From the NCBI RefSeq assembly GCF_000282135.1, contig NZ_AKJW01000026.1:1-64000 (forward strand): a stretch of DNA of 64,000 bases. Direction: 5' to 3'. Within the stretch, counting starts at the first letter, position 1, and every line of letters begins with the position of its first letter. Positions 41,647 to 51,683 of this stretch are shown piece by piece. Position numbers and translations under genes: made by a program. A model generated the notes under the pieces. The model was not told the origin of the DNA. It searched no databases and saw only the letters and a list, made by a program, of their open reading frames with translations. Source of the DNA: Herbaspirillum sp. CF444. Its GTDB lineage: Bacteria > Pseudomonadota > Gammaproteobacteria > Burkholderiales > Burkholderiaceae_D.

Positions 41647-43545
41647 TTATTTGACTTTGACCTTGACGTCCGACTTCGTGTCGGTGCCGGCGCCCGGTTT
41701 CCAGATCTGGCCGATCGCCAGGCTGGTCAGTTTCTTCTTGCGGCCGTACCACAGGTTGGCCAGGCCGCGCGAGAAGAACACCGCCGAGAACATCGACGTC
41801 AGGATACCCAGGCAGTGCACCACCGCGAAACCGCGAATCGCGCCCGAACCGAAAATCAGCAACGCCAGGCCGGCGATCAGGGTCGTCACGTTGGAGTCGA
41901 GGATGGTCGCCCATGCACGGTCGAAACCGATGCTGATCGCTGCCTGCGGCGAATTACCGTTGCGCAGTTCTTCGCGGATGCGCTCGTTGATCAGCACGTT
42001 GGAGTCAATCGCCATACCCAGCGCCAGCGCGATCGCCGCGATACCCGGCAAGGTCAGCGTGGCCTGCAGCGTCGACAGCACGGCGATCAGCAGCAGCACG
42101 TTGACCGACAGCGCCAGCGCGCTGAACAGACCGAACAACTGGTAGTACACGATCATGAAGATGGCCATGGCGGCGAAGCCGTACAGCGTCGCGTCGAAGC
42201 CCTTGCGGATGTTTTCAGCGCCGAGTTGCGGGCCGATGGTGCGTTCTTCGATGATCTCCATCGGGGCGGCCAGCGAACCTGCGCGCAACAGCAGCGCCAG
42301 ATCGCTCGAGGCTTCCGCCGAACCCATGCCGGTGATCTGGAAGCGCGAACCCAGTTCGGAACGGATGGTCGCCACGGTCAGGACTTCCCCCTTGCCTTTT
42401 TCAAACAGGACGATGGCCATCGCCTTGCCGACTTTTTCACGGGTGGCGTCGCGCATCTTGCGGCCGCCGTCGCCGTTGAGGTCGATGCTGACGGCAGGCT
42501 GGTGATTCTCATCGAAGCTGGCCGAGGCGTTGGAGATGTAGTCGCCGGTCAGGACCGGGTCCTTGTACAGCACGACCGGTGCGCCCTTGCCGACCTTGAA
42601 CAACTCGGAGCCGAAAGGAATCGCTGCGGTTTCTTCGGTGCCGCGGGTCACGGAGTCGTCGACCATGCGCACTTCCAGCGTGGCGGTGCGACCGATGATG
42701 TCTTTCGCGCGGGAGACGTCCTGCACGCCCGGCAGCTGGACCACGATACGGTCGGCACCCTGGCGCTGGATGATCGGTTCAGCCACGCCCAGTTCATTGA
42801 CGCGCTTGGACAGGGTCGAGATGTTTTGCTTGACGCCGTCTTCCTGCGTTTGCTTGAGCGCTTCAGGACGCAGTGTGGCGACCAGCTTCAGGTCGTCGCC
42901 GGTGCCGGCGTCTTGCAAGGCCAGTTCGGAGACTTCGCCGGCCAGCACGTTGCGCGCCTTGTCGCGGGTGTCGGCATCGCGGAACAGGATGTCGATCTGG
43001 TCGCCGTTGCGGTTGATGCCGTTATGACGGATGTTCTTGTCGCGCAGCACGCTGCGCACGCTGGACTGCAAACCTTGCAGACGCTTGTTCATCACTGCCT
43101 TGACGTCGACCTGCATCAGGAAGTGCACGCCGCCGCGCAAGTCCAGACCCAGGTACATCGGGAAGGCATGCAGGCTTTGCAGCCACTGCGGCGTGTTCGG
43201 CAGCAGGTTGAAGGCGACGATATAGGTCGGATCGGCAGGATCGGTATTCAGGCCTTTTTCCAGCAAGGTCTTGGCCTTGAACTGGGTGTCGGTATTGGCG
43301 AACCGGGCGCGCACGGACGGCGCGGTGCTGGCGTTATCGAAAATCACGCTCTCTGGCGCGAGGCTGCCTTGTTGCAGGAGCTGCTGCACGCGCCCGGCGA
43401 CCGAGCTGTCCACCTTGATGGTGGATTTGGCGCTGCTGATCTGCACGGCAGGCGATTCGCCGAAGAAGTTGGGCAGCGTATACAGCGTGCCGAACAGCAA
43501 GGCGATGACGATTAGGACGTACTTCCAGAGAGGATAACGATTCAT
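41647..43545 (-). CDS. secD: protein translocase subunit SecD
   Basis: RND-type Sec accessory subunit of 632 residues. The first helix starts at residue 8 (KYVLIVIALLFGTLYTLPNFF). A large periplasmic domain includes LGLDLRGGVHFLMQVD and IVVQLPGVQDVSRAKDIIG. The C-terminal five-helix part includes IGPQLGAENIRKGFDATLYG, LPGIAAIALALGMAIDSNVLINERIREEL and the final helices. It acts with SecF and YajC late in export. The gap of 123 bp to yajC holds no terminator, so the three genes are probably one transcript. Confidence 0.96.
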   Translation of the reverse strand: MNRYPLWKYVLIVIALLFGTLYTLPNFFGESPAVQISSAKSTIKVDSSVAGRVQQLLQQGSLAPESVIFDNASTAPSVRARFANTDTQFKAKTLLEKGLNTDPADPTYIVAFNLLPNTPQWLQSLHAFPMYLGLDLRGGVHFLMQVDVKAVMNKRLQGLQSSVRSVLRDKNIRHNGINRNGDQIDILFRDADTRDKARNVLAGEVSELALQDAGTGDDLKLVATLRPEALKQTQEDGVKQNISTLSKRVNELGVAEPIIQRQGADRIVVQLPGVQDVSRAKDIIGRTATLEVRMVDDSVTRGTEETAAIPFGSELFKVGKGAPVVLYKDPVLTGDYISNASASFDENHQPAVSIDLNGDGGRKMRDATREKVGKAMAIVLFEKGKGEVLTVATIRSELGSRFQITGMGSAEASSDLALLLRAGSLAAPMEIIEERTIGPQLGAENIRKGFDATLYGFAAMAIFMIVYYQLFGLFSALALSVNVLLLIAVLSTLQATLTLPGIAAIALALGMAIDSNVLINERIREELRNGNSPQAAISIGFDRAWATILDSNVTTLIAGLALLIFGSGAIRGFAVVHCLGILTSMFSAVFFSRGLANLWYGRKKKLTSLAIGQIWKPGAGTDTKSDVKVKVK

Positions 43546-43668
43546 ATTGATTCAGCGTTGATGATGAACATCCAGGATGGATTCGTTTGCAGCAAATGTG
43601 AACAAGGGCGCATCCGCGTCAAAAACAAAATACGCGATGCGCCCATGTCAGCCATGCGGCCGGACCGA

Positions 43669-44001
43669 TTACAGTCCCTTGATGGTGCCCTTCGGCAGCA
43701 GCGTGGTGATCGCGGCTTTTTGCACGACGACTTCATTGCCTTCGGAAACTTCAACGGTCACGTAGGCATCGGTCACCTTGACGACCTTGCCCAGCAAACC
43801 GCCGGAGGTCACGACTTCGTCGCCCTTGGCCAGTGCGTCCATCATGGCCTTTTGTTCTTTTTGACGCTTCATCTGAGGACGGATCATCAGGAAGTACAGC
43901 ACAACGAACATCAGGACGATGGGCAGGAAGCTGGTCAGATTGCCCATCAGGCCGCCTGGGCCTGCAGCAGTAGTTTGTGCAATTGCATCGGTAATAAACA
44001 C
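43669..44001 (-). CDS. yajC: preprotein translocase subunit YajC
   Basis: Small Sec accessory protein of 110 residues with one membrane helix (FLPIVLMFVVLYFLMIRPQMKRQKE) and a cytoplasmic beta domain (ALAKGDEVVTSGGLLGKVVKVTD). The gene starts with GTG (the protein begins MFITDAIAQTTA), chosen because GGAG sits six bases upstream; an in-frame ATG further upstream would add 84 unrelated residues. In many bacteria yajC directly follows tgt. Here tgt lies 13 kb away, and an extended -10 promoter in front of yajC suggests independent transcription. Confidence 0.93.
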   Translation of the reverse strand: MFITDAIAQTTAAGPGGLMGNLTSFLPIVLMFVVLYFLMIRPQMKRQKEQKAMMDALAKGDEVVTSGGLLGKVVKVTDAYVTVEVSEGNEVVVQKAAITTLLPKGTIKGL

Positions 44002-44038
44002 GTGTCGCTCCAAATGGTTGTTTAAAAAATAGCCCCGC

Positions 44039-44047
44039 ATTTTAGCA
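44039..44047 (-). promoter_or_regulatory. extended -10 promoter of yajC-secD-secF
   Basis: Read on the minus strand: TGC-TAAAAT, a TGn-extended -10 box, 38 bp upstream of the yajC start. There is no clear -35 box, as is usual for extended -10 promoters. Confidence 0.45.
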
Positions 44048-44277
44048 CTGCGCCGGACGCTTACCCCCATTCCGGACGGGCCGAATCGGGGGAAAGCGCC
44101 GATAACGGAAAAAAGCGGCGAAAAAGCTGACGAAAAACGGGAGAAAACTGTCTTGCCGCGAGGAAAACTTGTTATATCGGCATCGCCAATATGGGGGTAC
44201 GGGGGTACATTAGCAAGCCGACAAGAGCAAAGAATTGCCGCGCATTTTGCCAATCACCTCAGGAGACCCGTTCCACC

Positions 44278-45927
44278 ATGCTGCCCATCGAAGCCCGGCC
44301 TTATCAGGAAATCAACGACGCCTTCCGCTGGAATATCCCCGAGTACTACAACATCGGCGTCGACGTCTGCGACAAATGGGCCGAAACCGATCCGGGCAGG
44401 CTTGCTCTGATCCACGTCGCAGCCGATGGTTCCAGCCGCCGCTACAGCTTCGGCGAAATCAAGGAAAGCTCCGACCGCCTCGCCAATCTGTTCCTGGCTA
44501 GCGGCGCAAACACCGGCGACCGCATCGGCATCCTGCTGCCACAAGCGCCCGAAACCGCGATGGCGCACGTCGCCGCCTACAAGATCGGCGCGATTGCGAT
44601 CCCGCTGTTTGCGCTGTTCGGCGCCGAGGCGCTGGAATACCGCTTGCACAACAGCGGCACCCGGGTAGTCGTCACCAACGCCGCCGGCGCCGCCAAGCTG
44701 GCCGGCATCCGCGACCGCCTGCCGGCGCTGCAAACCATCCTCACCATCGACGGCGCCTTCCACGGCACGATGGATTTGCATCAGGCATTGAAGCAGGCCA
44801 GCAGCGACCTGACGCCGGTCAAGACCAAAGCCGACGATCCTGCCGTCATCATCTACACCTCCGGAACCACCGGCCAGCCCAAGGGTGCCTTGCATGCGCA
44901 TCGCGTGCTGCTGGGGCATCTGCCGGGCGTGGAGCTGTCGCACAATCTGTTTCCGCTGGAAGGCGACCTGCTGTGGACGCCGGCCGACTGGGCCTGGATC
45001 GGCGGCCTGCTCGACGTCTTCCTGCCGGCCTGGCATCACGGCGTCCCGCTGGTGGCGCATCGCTTTGAAAAATTCACCGGCGAAGCGGCCTTTCAGTTGC
45101 TGCAGGATTACGGCGTGCGCAACACCTTCCTGCCGCCGACCGCATTGAAGATGATGCGCACCGTCGCCGAGCCGGAAAAGCGCTGGCGCTATCAGCTGCG
45201 TTCCGTCGCCAGCGGCGGCGAATCGCTGGGGATGGAATTGCTCGACTGGGGCCGCCAGACCTTCGGCCTGACGATCAATGAGTTCTACGGCCAGACCGAG
45301 TGCAACATGACGGTGTCGTCTTGCGCCGCCATCATGGATTGCAAACCCGGCGCCATCGGCCGCGCCGCCATCGGGCACAAGCTCGCGATTGTCGATGCTC
45401 AGGGCCGGGTGCTGCCGCCCGGCAGCGACGGCAACATCGCCGTGCAGCGTCCCGACCCCGTGATGTTCTTGCAGTACTGGAATAATCCGCAGGCCACGCA
45501 AGACAAGTTCGTCGGCGACTGGCTGCTGACCGGCGACACCGGCTGCATGGACGAGGACGGCTACATCCGCTTCGTCGGCCGCGACGACGACGTCATCACT
45601 TCAGCCGGCTACCGCATCGGCCCGGGCGAGATCGAAGACAACATCCTCCAGCATCCCGCCGTGAAGATGGTCGCCGTGATCGGTTCGCCCGATGCGCAGC
45701 GCACCGAAATCGTGGTGGCCGTCATCGTGCTCAAGGATGGCGTCACCGGCGACGACGAGCTCAAGCGCGAGATTCAGGAGCACGTCAAGGTGCGCCTTGC
45801 CGCGCACGAATATCCGCGCGAAATTTTCTTCGTCGATGAATTGCCGATGACGACCACCGGCAAGGTGATCCGGCGCGAGCTGCGAGCGCGCGTCAGCGAG
45901 TGGCGCACACAGCCGCAGCAGGCATGA
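44278..45927 (+). CDS. acyl-CoA synthetase (AMP-forming)
   Basis: Adenylate-forming ligase of 549 residues that activates a carboxylic acid with ATP and CoA. It has the P-loop YTSGTTGQPKG, the A5 motif YGQTE(CNMT), LLTGDTGCMDEDGYIRFVGRDDDVI and the C-terminal catalytic Lys in TTTGKVIRREL. Overall it resembles medium-chain or acetyl-CoA-synthetase-like AcsM enzymes; the substrate is not clear. It is divergent from yajC and convergent with the GH31 gene (10 bp between stops, no terminator). GGAG lies 11 bases before the chosen ATG. Confidence 0.9.
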   Translation: MLPIEARPYQEINDAFRWNIPEYYNIGVDVCDKWAETDPGRLALIHVAADGSSRRYSFGEIKESSDRLANLFLASGANTGDRIGILLPQAPETAMAHVAAYKIGAIAIPLFALFGAEALEYRLHNSGTRVVVTNAAGAAKLAGIRDRLPALQTILTIDGAFHGTMDLHQALKQASSDLTPVKTKADDPAVIIYTSGTTGQPKGALHAHRVLLGHLPGVELSHNLFPLEGDLLWTPADWAWIGGLLDVFLPAWHHGVPLVAHRFEKFTGEAAFQLLQDYGVRNTFLPPTALKMMRTVAEPEKRWRYQLRSVASGGESLGMELLDWGRQTFGLTINEFYGQTECNMTVSSCAAIMDCKPGAIGRAAIGHKLAIVDAQGRVLPPGSDGNIAVQRPDPVMFLQYWNNPQATQDKFVGDWLLTGDTGCMDEDGYIRFVGRDDDVITSAGYRIGPGEIEDNILQHPAVKMVAVIGSPDAQRTEIVVAVIVLKDGVTGDDELKREIQEHVKVRLAAHEYPREIFFVDELPMTTTGKVIRRELRARVSEWRTQPQQA

Positions 45928-45937
45928 TGGCGATGCT

Positions 45938-48352
45938 CTAGGCGGCCAAGGCAATCGTCAGCTGCAGCCAGCCGCCGGCCTGCTCTTGCGCCAGCAAAGC
46001 CCCATTGACGACGGAGATCCGGCGCTTTTCGTAGGCCGGCAGATGTACTTGCACCGAGTTCTGCGGACGCGGCAACTGACCGCTGAAGGACAACTCCAGA
46101 CTTAGCGTCTCGTCGTCGCCGCGCGCGGCAACACGCCAGTGGCCGTAGCCGCCGTCGCGCCAGGCTTCGGAAACGCCATCGTCTTCAATACAGCTGCCCT
46201 CCACTTCGGCAGCGCCTTGCGGCGGCACGATCAGGAAGGCGCGTTGATCCGACGGCTTGCTGAAATGCTGCTCGGCCACGTTCAACGGCACCACGCTGCC
46301 TTCGCGAATCAGAAATACCGGCTGCTCCCACGGCGCAGGCAGGGTAACGGTCTTGCCGCCGTCGAACAATTCGCCGCTCCAATACGATACCCAGCGCGCG
46401 CCTTCCGGCAGATACACCTCGCGCTCGGTCCGGCCTTCATCCACCACGGAAGCCACCAGCAAGGCGTCGCCCACCATCATGTCGTCGCCGTCTTCATAGC
46501 AGCGCGGGTCGCAGGGAAACTCGGCGAAGGTCGGGCGCAGCACCGGCTCGTAGCTGCGATGCCATTGCCACAACAAATGATAGTAGTAAGGGATCAGCCG
46601 GTAACGCAGCTTGATCAGGCCGGAAATCTGCGCCGTGACCTGCGGATGCATCCACGGCTCGTTGGCGCTGCGGTCGTCGTTCCAGGAGTGGATGCTGAAG
46701 CGCGGCAGGAACACGCCATGCTGCACCCAGCGCAGCAGCAGCTCCGGCCCCGGCGCCGGACCGGCGAAGCCGCCGATGTCGTGGCCGATGTTGGAGATGC
46801 CCGACAAGGCCAGCCCCAGCGCCATCTTGATGTTGTAGCGCAGCGTTTCCCACGACGTGTAGTTGTCGCCCGACCAGGTCTGCACATAGCGATGCATGCC
46901 GACGCCGCCGGAGCGCGACACCAGGAAAGGCCGCTTTTGCGGCGCATGTTCGCGCTGGGCGTCGCGCGAGGCGCGCATCATCAGCATGGTCTGCAAGACC
47001 TTGGCCTGGTGCGCGGGAAAGGCTTTGCCGAAACCGTTGGCGACGGCCTTGGTGTTCCAGACTTCGAATTCGTTGTTGTCGTTCCAGGTGGAGGAGATGC
47101 CGTAGTCGAGCAGCGCGGTTTTGACCTGCCCTTTCCACCAGTCTATGGTGGCGGGATTGGTGAAATCGAGATAGGCGCCGACTTCATCCCAGAACTGCAC
47201 CCAGGACGGCGAACCATCGGGCGCCGCGATCAGCAAGCCGGCGCGTTGCACCTGCTCGAATGCGGGATGGTCCTGCAACAGGCAAGGCTTGATGTTGGCG
47301 CACAGCGACACGCCGTTGTCGGCATAGCCTTTGGTGAAGCCGTGGATGTCGGGGAATTTTTCGCGGTTCCAGTTGAAGACGTAGCGCTTGGGCCCGATCG
47401 AGGTATAACCGGAAGACAGATGGAAGGAGTCGCACAGGATGTCGTGCTCGTGGCACTTGTCGATGAATTCGTTCATGCGCTCCTGCGCATCGGGAGCATC
47501 GGTATAACTCATGGTCGAACCGGAATAACCCAGGCCCGACTTCGGCATCCAGGCCGGCGTGCCGGTCATCCACGTGAAGCGCCTGACCGCATCCAGCGGC
47601 GAGTGCGCCGAGGCGATGAAGTAGTAATCGAGATCGCCGTGCTCCGCCACGAAATGGCGATACAGGCCGTGGTAGTTGTCCAGCTCGCGCCCCATGTCGA
47701 AGGTGCAGTCGGCCAGCGTGTCGTAGAACAGGCCGAAACCGAGCGCCGCCTGCGGCTGCCAGGTCAGGTAGAACGGGATGTGCTTGTAGAGCGGATCGGA
47801 AGTCTTCGCGCTGTAACCCATCGAGTCGACGTTGACCATCTTGTAGCTTTGGTTGGCGCGGTTGAGCGAGCCGGCGCGCTCGCCCAGGCCGAGATAGATT
47901 TCGTCGGCGCGGCGCGCCTTGTAGTGATAGACGCGGTCGTCCCACCAGTTGAAGTTGTAGGCTTGCGTCGCGCGGTCTTCCAGCACGGCATGCCAGACGC
48001 CGTCGCGCCTGAGCGACCAGCTGCAGCGCCCGCCGTTGAGCGCGATCTCCAGGCGCACGTCCTCGGTCTGCACGTGCAGCTTGTCGGCCTCTTCGCGCAA
48101 GGTAAACGCCGGCAGCGCAAAGCCGCTCAGGTCGAGCCGGTCGCGACCGTCGATCGCCACGTCTTCCTGCCCCGGCGCGATGGCCCAGCTGCGCGGGCCG
48201 CGCGCCAGGCCGTCCGGCAAGACACGTACGCGGAGGATGTCCTGCTCCAGCACGAAGATGTCGATCGCGGCCGCCGTGTCGCTGAGCAGGCGCAGATGGT
48301 TGCCGTCTTGTTTGTCGAGCTGGAATTGCGGTGGGTGCAGCAATGAGGTCAT
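45938..48352 (-). CDS. glycoside hydrolase family 31 (alpha-glucosidase/alpha-xylosidase-like)
   Basis: Retaining alpha-glycosidase of 804 residues. An N-terminal beta-sandwich (with YNFNWWDDRVYHYKARRADEIYLGLGER) precedes the TIM barrel. The catalytic nucleophile is D425 (STWNDNNEFEVW) and the acid/base is D496 (WSGDNYTSW), with HDIGGF as the other family motif. No signal peptide is present, so it acts in the cytoplasm on oligosaccharides imported by the adjacent ABC transporter. It is the last gene of the minus-strand cluster, 43 bp after the ATPase gene. The GH31 family also includes alpha-xylosidases and sulfoquinovosidases, so glucose is not certain as the released sugar. Confidence 0.9.
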   Translation of the reverse strand: MTSLLHPPQFQLDKQDGNHLRLLSDTAAAIDIFVLEQDILRVRVLPDGLARGPRSWAIAPGQEDVAIDGRDRLDLSGFALPAFTLREEADKLHVQTEDVRLEIALNGGRCSWSLRRDGVWHAVLEDRATQAYNFNWWDDRVYHYKARRADEIYLGLGERAGSLNRANQSYKMVNVDSMGYSAKTSDPLYKHIPFYLTWQPQAALGFGLFYDTLADCTFDMGRELDNYHGLYRHFVAEHGDLDYYFIASAHSPLDAVRRFTWMTGTPAWMPKSGLGYSGSTMSYTDAPDAQERMNEFIDKCHEHDILCDSFHLSSGYTSIGPKRYVFNWNREKFPDIHGFTKGYADNGVSLCANIKPCLLQDHPAFEQVQRAGLLIAAPDGSPSWVQFWDEVGAYLDFTNPATIDWWKGQVKTALLDYGISSTWNDNNEFEVWNTKAVANGFGKAFPAHQAKVLQTMLMMRASRDAQREHAPQKRPFLVSRSGGVGMHRYVQTWSGDNYTSWETLRYNIKMALGLALSGISNIGHDIGGFAGPAPGPELLLRWVQHGVFLPRFSIHSWNDDRSANEPWMHPQVTAQISGLIKLRYRLIPYYYHLLWQWHRSYEPVLRPTFAEFPCDPRCYEDGDDMMVGDALLVASVVDEGRTEREVYLPEGARWVSYWSGELFDGGKTVTLPAPWEQPVFLIREGSVVPLNVAEQHFSKPSDQRAFLIVPPQGAAEVEGSCIEDDGVSEAWRDGGYGHWRVAARGDDETLSLELSFSGQLPRPQNSVQVHLPAYEKRRISVVNGALLAQEQAGGWLQLTIALAA

Positions 48353-48395
48353 GGCGAAATCCGATGTGCTTGTGTGCTTGTTGCGATATTTATTT

Positions 48396-49451
<1,056 letters not shown>

Positions 49452-49476
49452 TACTCAGCTCCAGATTTTTCAATAC

Positions 49477-50529
49477 CTATTTGACGCCCGCGCTGGCAAT
49501 GCCGGTGGCGATGTATTTTTGCAAAAATGCGAACACCAGCGTGACCGGCACCAGCGTGATGACGGTCATGGCCAGCAGGTAGTGCCACTCGGTGGTCAGC
49601 TCGCCCTGGAAAGAATTGAGCGCCAGCTGCAGCGTGAAATTCTCCGGTTTGGACAAGACCAGCAGCGGCCACAGGAAATCGTTCCAGCGCCACATGACAG
49701 AAAAGATCGCCAGCACCGCCAGCGCCGGCGCCGACAACGGCAACACGATCTTCCAGTAGATGCGCCACTCGCTGGCGTTGTCCATGCGCGCCGCTTCGAT
49801 CAACTCATCGGGAATGGTCAGCATGTACTGGCGCAGCAGGAAGACGCCGGTGGGCGTCGCCACCGCCGGCCAGATCACGCCCCACAGGCTGTTGAACAAG
49901 CCGACGCCGGACACGATCAGGAAGGCCGGCACCAGGATGATGGTGGGCGGGATCATCAGCGTCGCCACGATCAGCAGCAACACCGCCTTCTGTCCGGTGA
50001 AGCGGTACTTGGACAAGGCAAACGCCGCCATCGAATTGAACAGCAAGGTGATCGCCGTCGCCATGACGGTGATGAAAACGCTGTTGTTGAGGTTTTGCAG
50101 GAAGTTGAACTTGCCGAACAGCTCGGTATAGTTGCCCGTCGCTATGCTGACTTCGCGCACCGGCTTGCGTTCCTTGATGTTGATCTTCAGTTCCTGTCCA
50201 GGTTGGGCCGGATCGACCATGGTGGCGATGATGCCCATGCGGCGCAGCTCCACCATCTCGCGCGGCTTGCCGTCGGCGCCTTTGACGGTGAACACCGGGT
50301 GAGGCTTGCCGTCAAAGGCTTCACCGGTGAGCTTCACCATTTTTTGCGTGTAGGGCAGCAGGGTCGGCGGGAATTCGCTGATCGCCGCCTCGCTCTTGAA
50401 CGACGACAGCACCAGCCACAGCACCGGCGCAAACATCAGCAGCAGGCCCATCAACAAATACAGGTAACTGAGCCAGTCGGTCCAGTGCAGGCGCCGGCGA
50501 CCGCGCGTACGGATAAGAAAATTTTTCAT
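49477..50529 (-). CDS. sugar ABC transporter permease, MalG type
   Basis: Inner-membrane permease of 350 residues with six helices. The coupling EAA loop is EAARMDNASEWRIYWKIVLPLSAPAL, near residue 235. Between helices 1 and 2 lies an unusually long periplasmic stretch (about residues 58-145, rich in charged residues, e.g. VELRRMGIIATMVDPAQPGQ), similar in position to the extension of alpha-glucoside permeases such as AglG. It pairs with the MalF-type permease, from which it is separated by 52 bp. Confidence 0.92.
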   Translation of the reverse strand: MKNFLIRTRGRRRLHWTDWLSYLYLLMGLLLMFAPVLWLVLSSFKSEAAISEFPPTLLPYTQKMVKLTGEAFDGKPHPVFTVKGADGKPREMVELRRMGIIATMVDPAQPGQELKINIKERKPVREVSIATGNYTELFGKFNFLQNLNNSVFITVMATAITLLFNSMAAFALSKYRFTGQKAVLLLIVATLMIPPTIILVPAFLIVSGVGLFNSLWGVIWPAVATPTGVFLLRQYMLTIPDELIEAARMDNASEWRIYWKIVLPLSAPALAVLAIFSVMWRWNDFLWPLLVLSKPENFTLQLALNSFQGELTTEWHYLLAMTVITLVPVTLVFAFLQKYIATGIASAGVK

Positions 50530-50581
50530 GCGGGCAGTCTCAATAGTCTCGTGTCAATTTGCTTTCGGATCCGCGGAGTCA

Positions 50582-51562
50582 TCAGCGCTTTCTCTTTCCC
50601 GCTTCACCGGCGCGCGACAGCTTCAGCTGCAGCAGCGTCAGCACCAGGATGCCCGCCGCCAGCACCAGCGAAGCGGCGGCCGCCAGACCGTAGAGATGGA
50701 TCTGCTCCGCAAAACCGACCTGATAGATGTACTGGACGATGAAGGTCGTGGCCGATCCCGGACCGCCGCCGGTCAGCACGAATACTTCGTCGAAGATCTG
50801 GATCGCGCGGATCAGGGCCAACACCACGACCACGATCAGATTGGGCATCAGCAGCGGAATCGTGATGCGGCTCAGGGTGCGCCAGGGCGACGCGGCATCC
50901 ATCTCGGCGGCGTCGTACACGTCGCGCGGGATCGCCTGCAAGCCGGCGAGCAGGATCAGCGTGTAAAAACCCATGTGCGCCCAGATCGACACGAAGATCA
51001 CCCAGAAGAAAGACCAGTTGGCGTCGGTCAGCCATTCCTGCGCGTCGTAACCGCCGGCCATCAGGCCGGCATTGAGCAGGCCGTGCCGCTGCAATATCCA
51101 CTTCCACAACAGCGCCACCACCACCGGCGACAACAGCACCGGATAGAAAAACACGCCGCGCCAGAAACTGCGGCCGATGATCTTGCGATTGAGCACCAGC
51201 GCCGTCAGCAACGAAAAGAACACCATCAGCACGACTTGCAGGACGGTGAACTTCGACGTATTGGCAATCGCCTTCCAGAACAAATCCTGGTTGCAGGTGG
51301 AGATGTCGAAATGATTGCTGCACTCGAACAGCATGGAGAAATTTTCCGCCCCGACAAAGGGACGCGCCGACGGCATGATCTGCACGCCGGAAGTCATCGC
51401 GTAATGGAAATTGATGACGATGGGCAGAAAGGTGAACAGTCCGAAGATGATCAGATTGGGACCGACGAACAGCCAGGCGATGCGCGACAGGCCGAGCCAG
51501 CGCTGGCCGATGCGGAAAAACGGTTCGAACAGATTGAAAAAACAGCTTGCGATGAAACCCAC
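50582..51562 (-). CDS. sugar ABC transporter permease, MalF type
   Basis: Inner-membrane permease of 326 residues with six to seven helices (first: IAWLFVGPNLIIFGLFTFLPIVI). The EAA loop reads DAAEMDAASPWRTLSRITIPLLMPNL and the C-terminal half has FDEVFVLTGGGPGSATTFIVQYIY. A periplasmic loop after helix 1 carries two cysteines (FECSNHFDISTCNQD). The GTG start at 51562 is preferred because AGGAGA lies five bases upstream. It follows the binding-protein gene by 121 bp. Confidence 0.9.
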   Translation of the reverse strand: MGFIASCFFNLFEPFFRIGQRWLGLSRIAWLFVGPNLIIFGLFTFLPIVINFHYAMTSGVQIMPSARPFVGAENFSMLFECSNHFDISTCNQDLFWKAIANTSKFTVLQVVLMVFFSLLTALVLNRKIIGRSFWRGVFFYPVLLSPVVVALLWKWILQRHGLLNAGLMAGGYDAQEWLTDANWSFFWVIFVSIWAHMGFYTLILLAGLQAIPRDVYDAAEMDAASPWRTLSRITIPLLMPNLIVVVVLALIRAIQIFDEVFVLTGGGPGSATTFIVQYIYQVGFAEQIHLYGLAAAASLVLAAGILVLTLLQLKLSRAGEAGKRKR

Positions 51563-51683
51563 GACTTCTCCTGAAGAGCAAAGCTCCGGCAAAAACCACG
51601 AAAAAGCAGACGACAGAACGCGGAAAACTCTGTCCGGTAATCAGATCGCGATGGCCCGGCTTGCGGCCATCGCGGCCCGCGGT

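Noticed and set aside
40786..43515. A 909-codon open frame on the plus strand opposite secF-secD
   Set aside because: It is antisense to two certain genes, has the low-complexity Arg/Gln/His/Asp/Val composition of a GC-rich shadow frame and shows no domain. The same reasoning excludes the long frames opposite GH31 (46139-48346), the symporter (22687-24255), the MFS gene (24268-25725), fadE (6651-9140) and recG (59305-60870).
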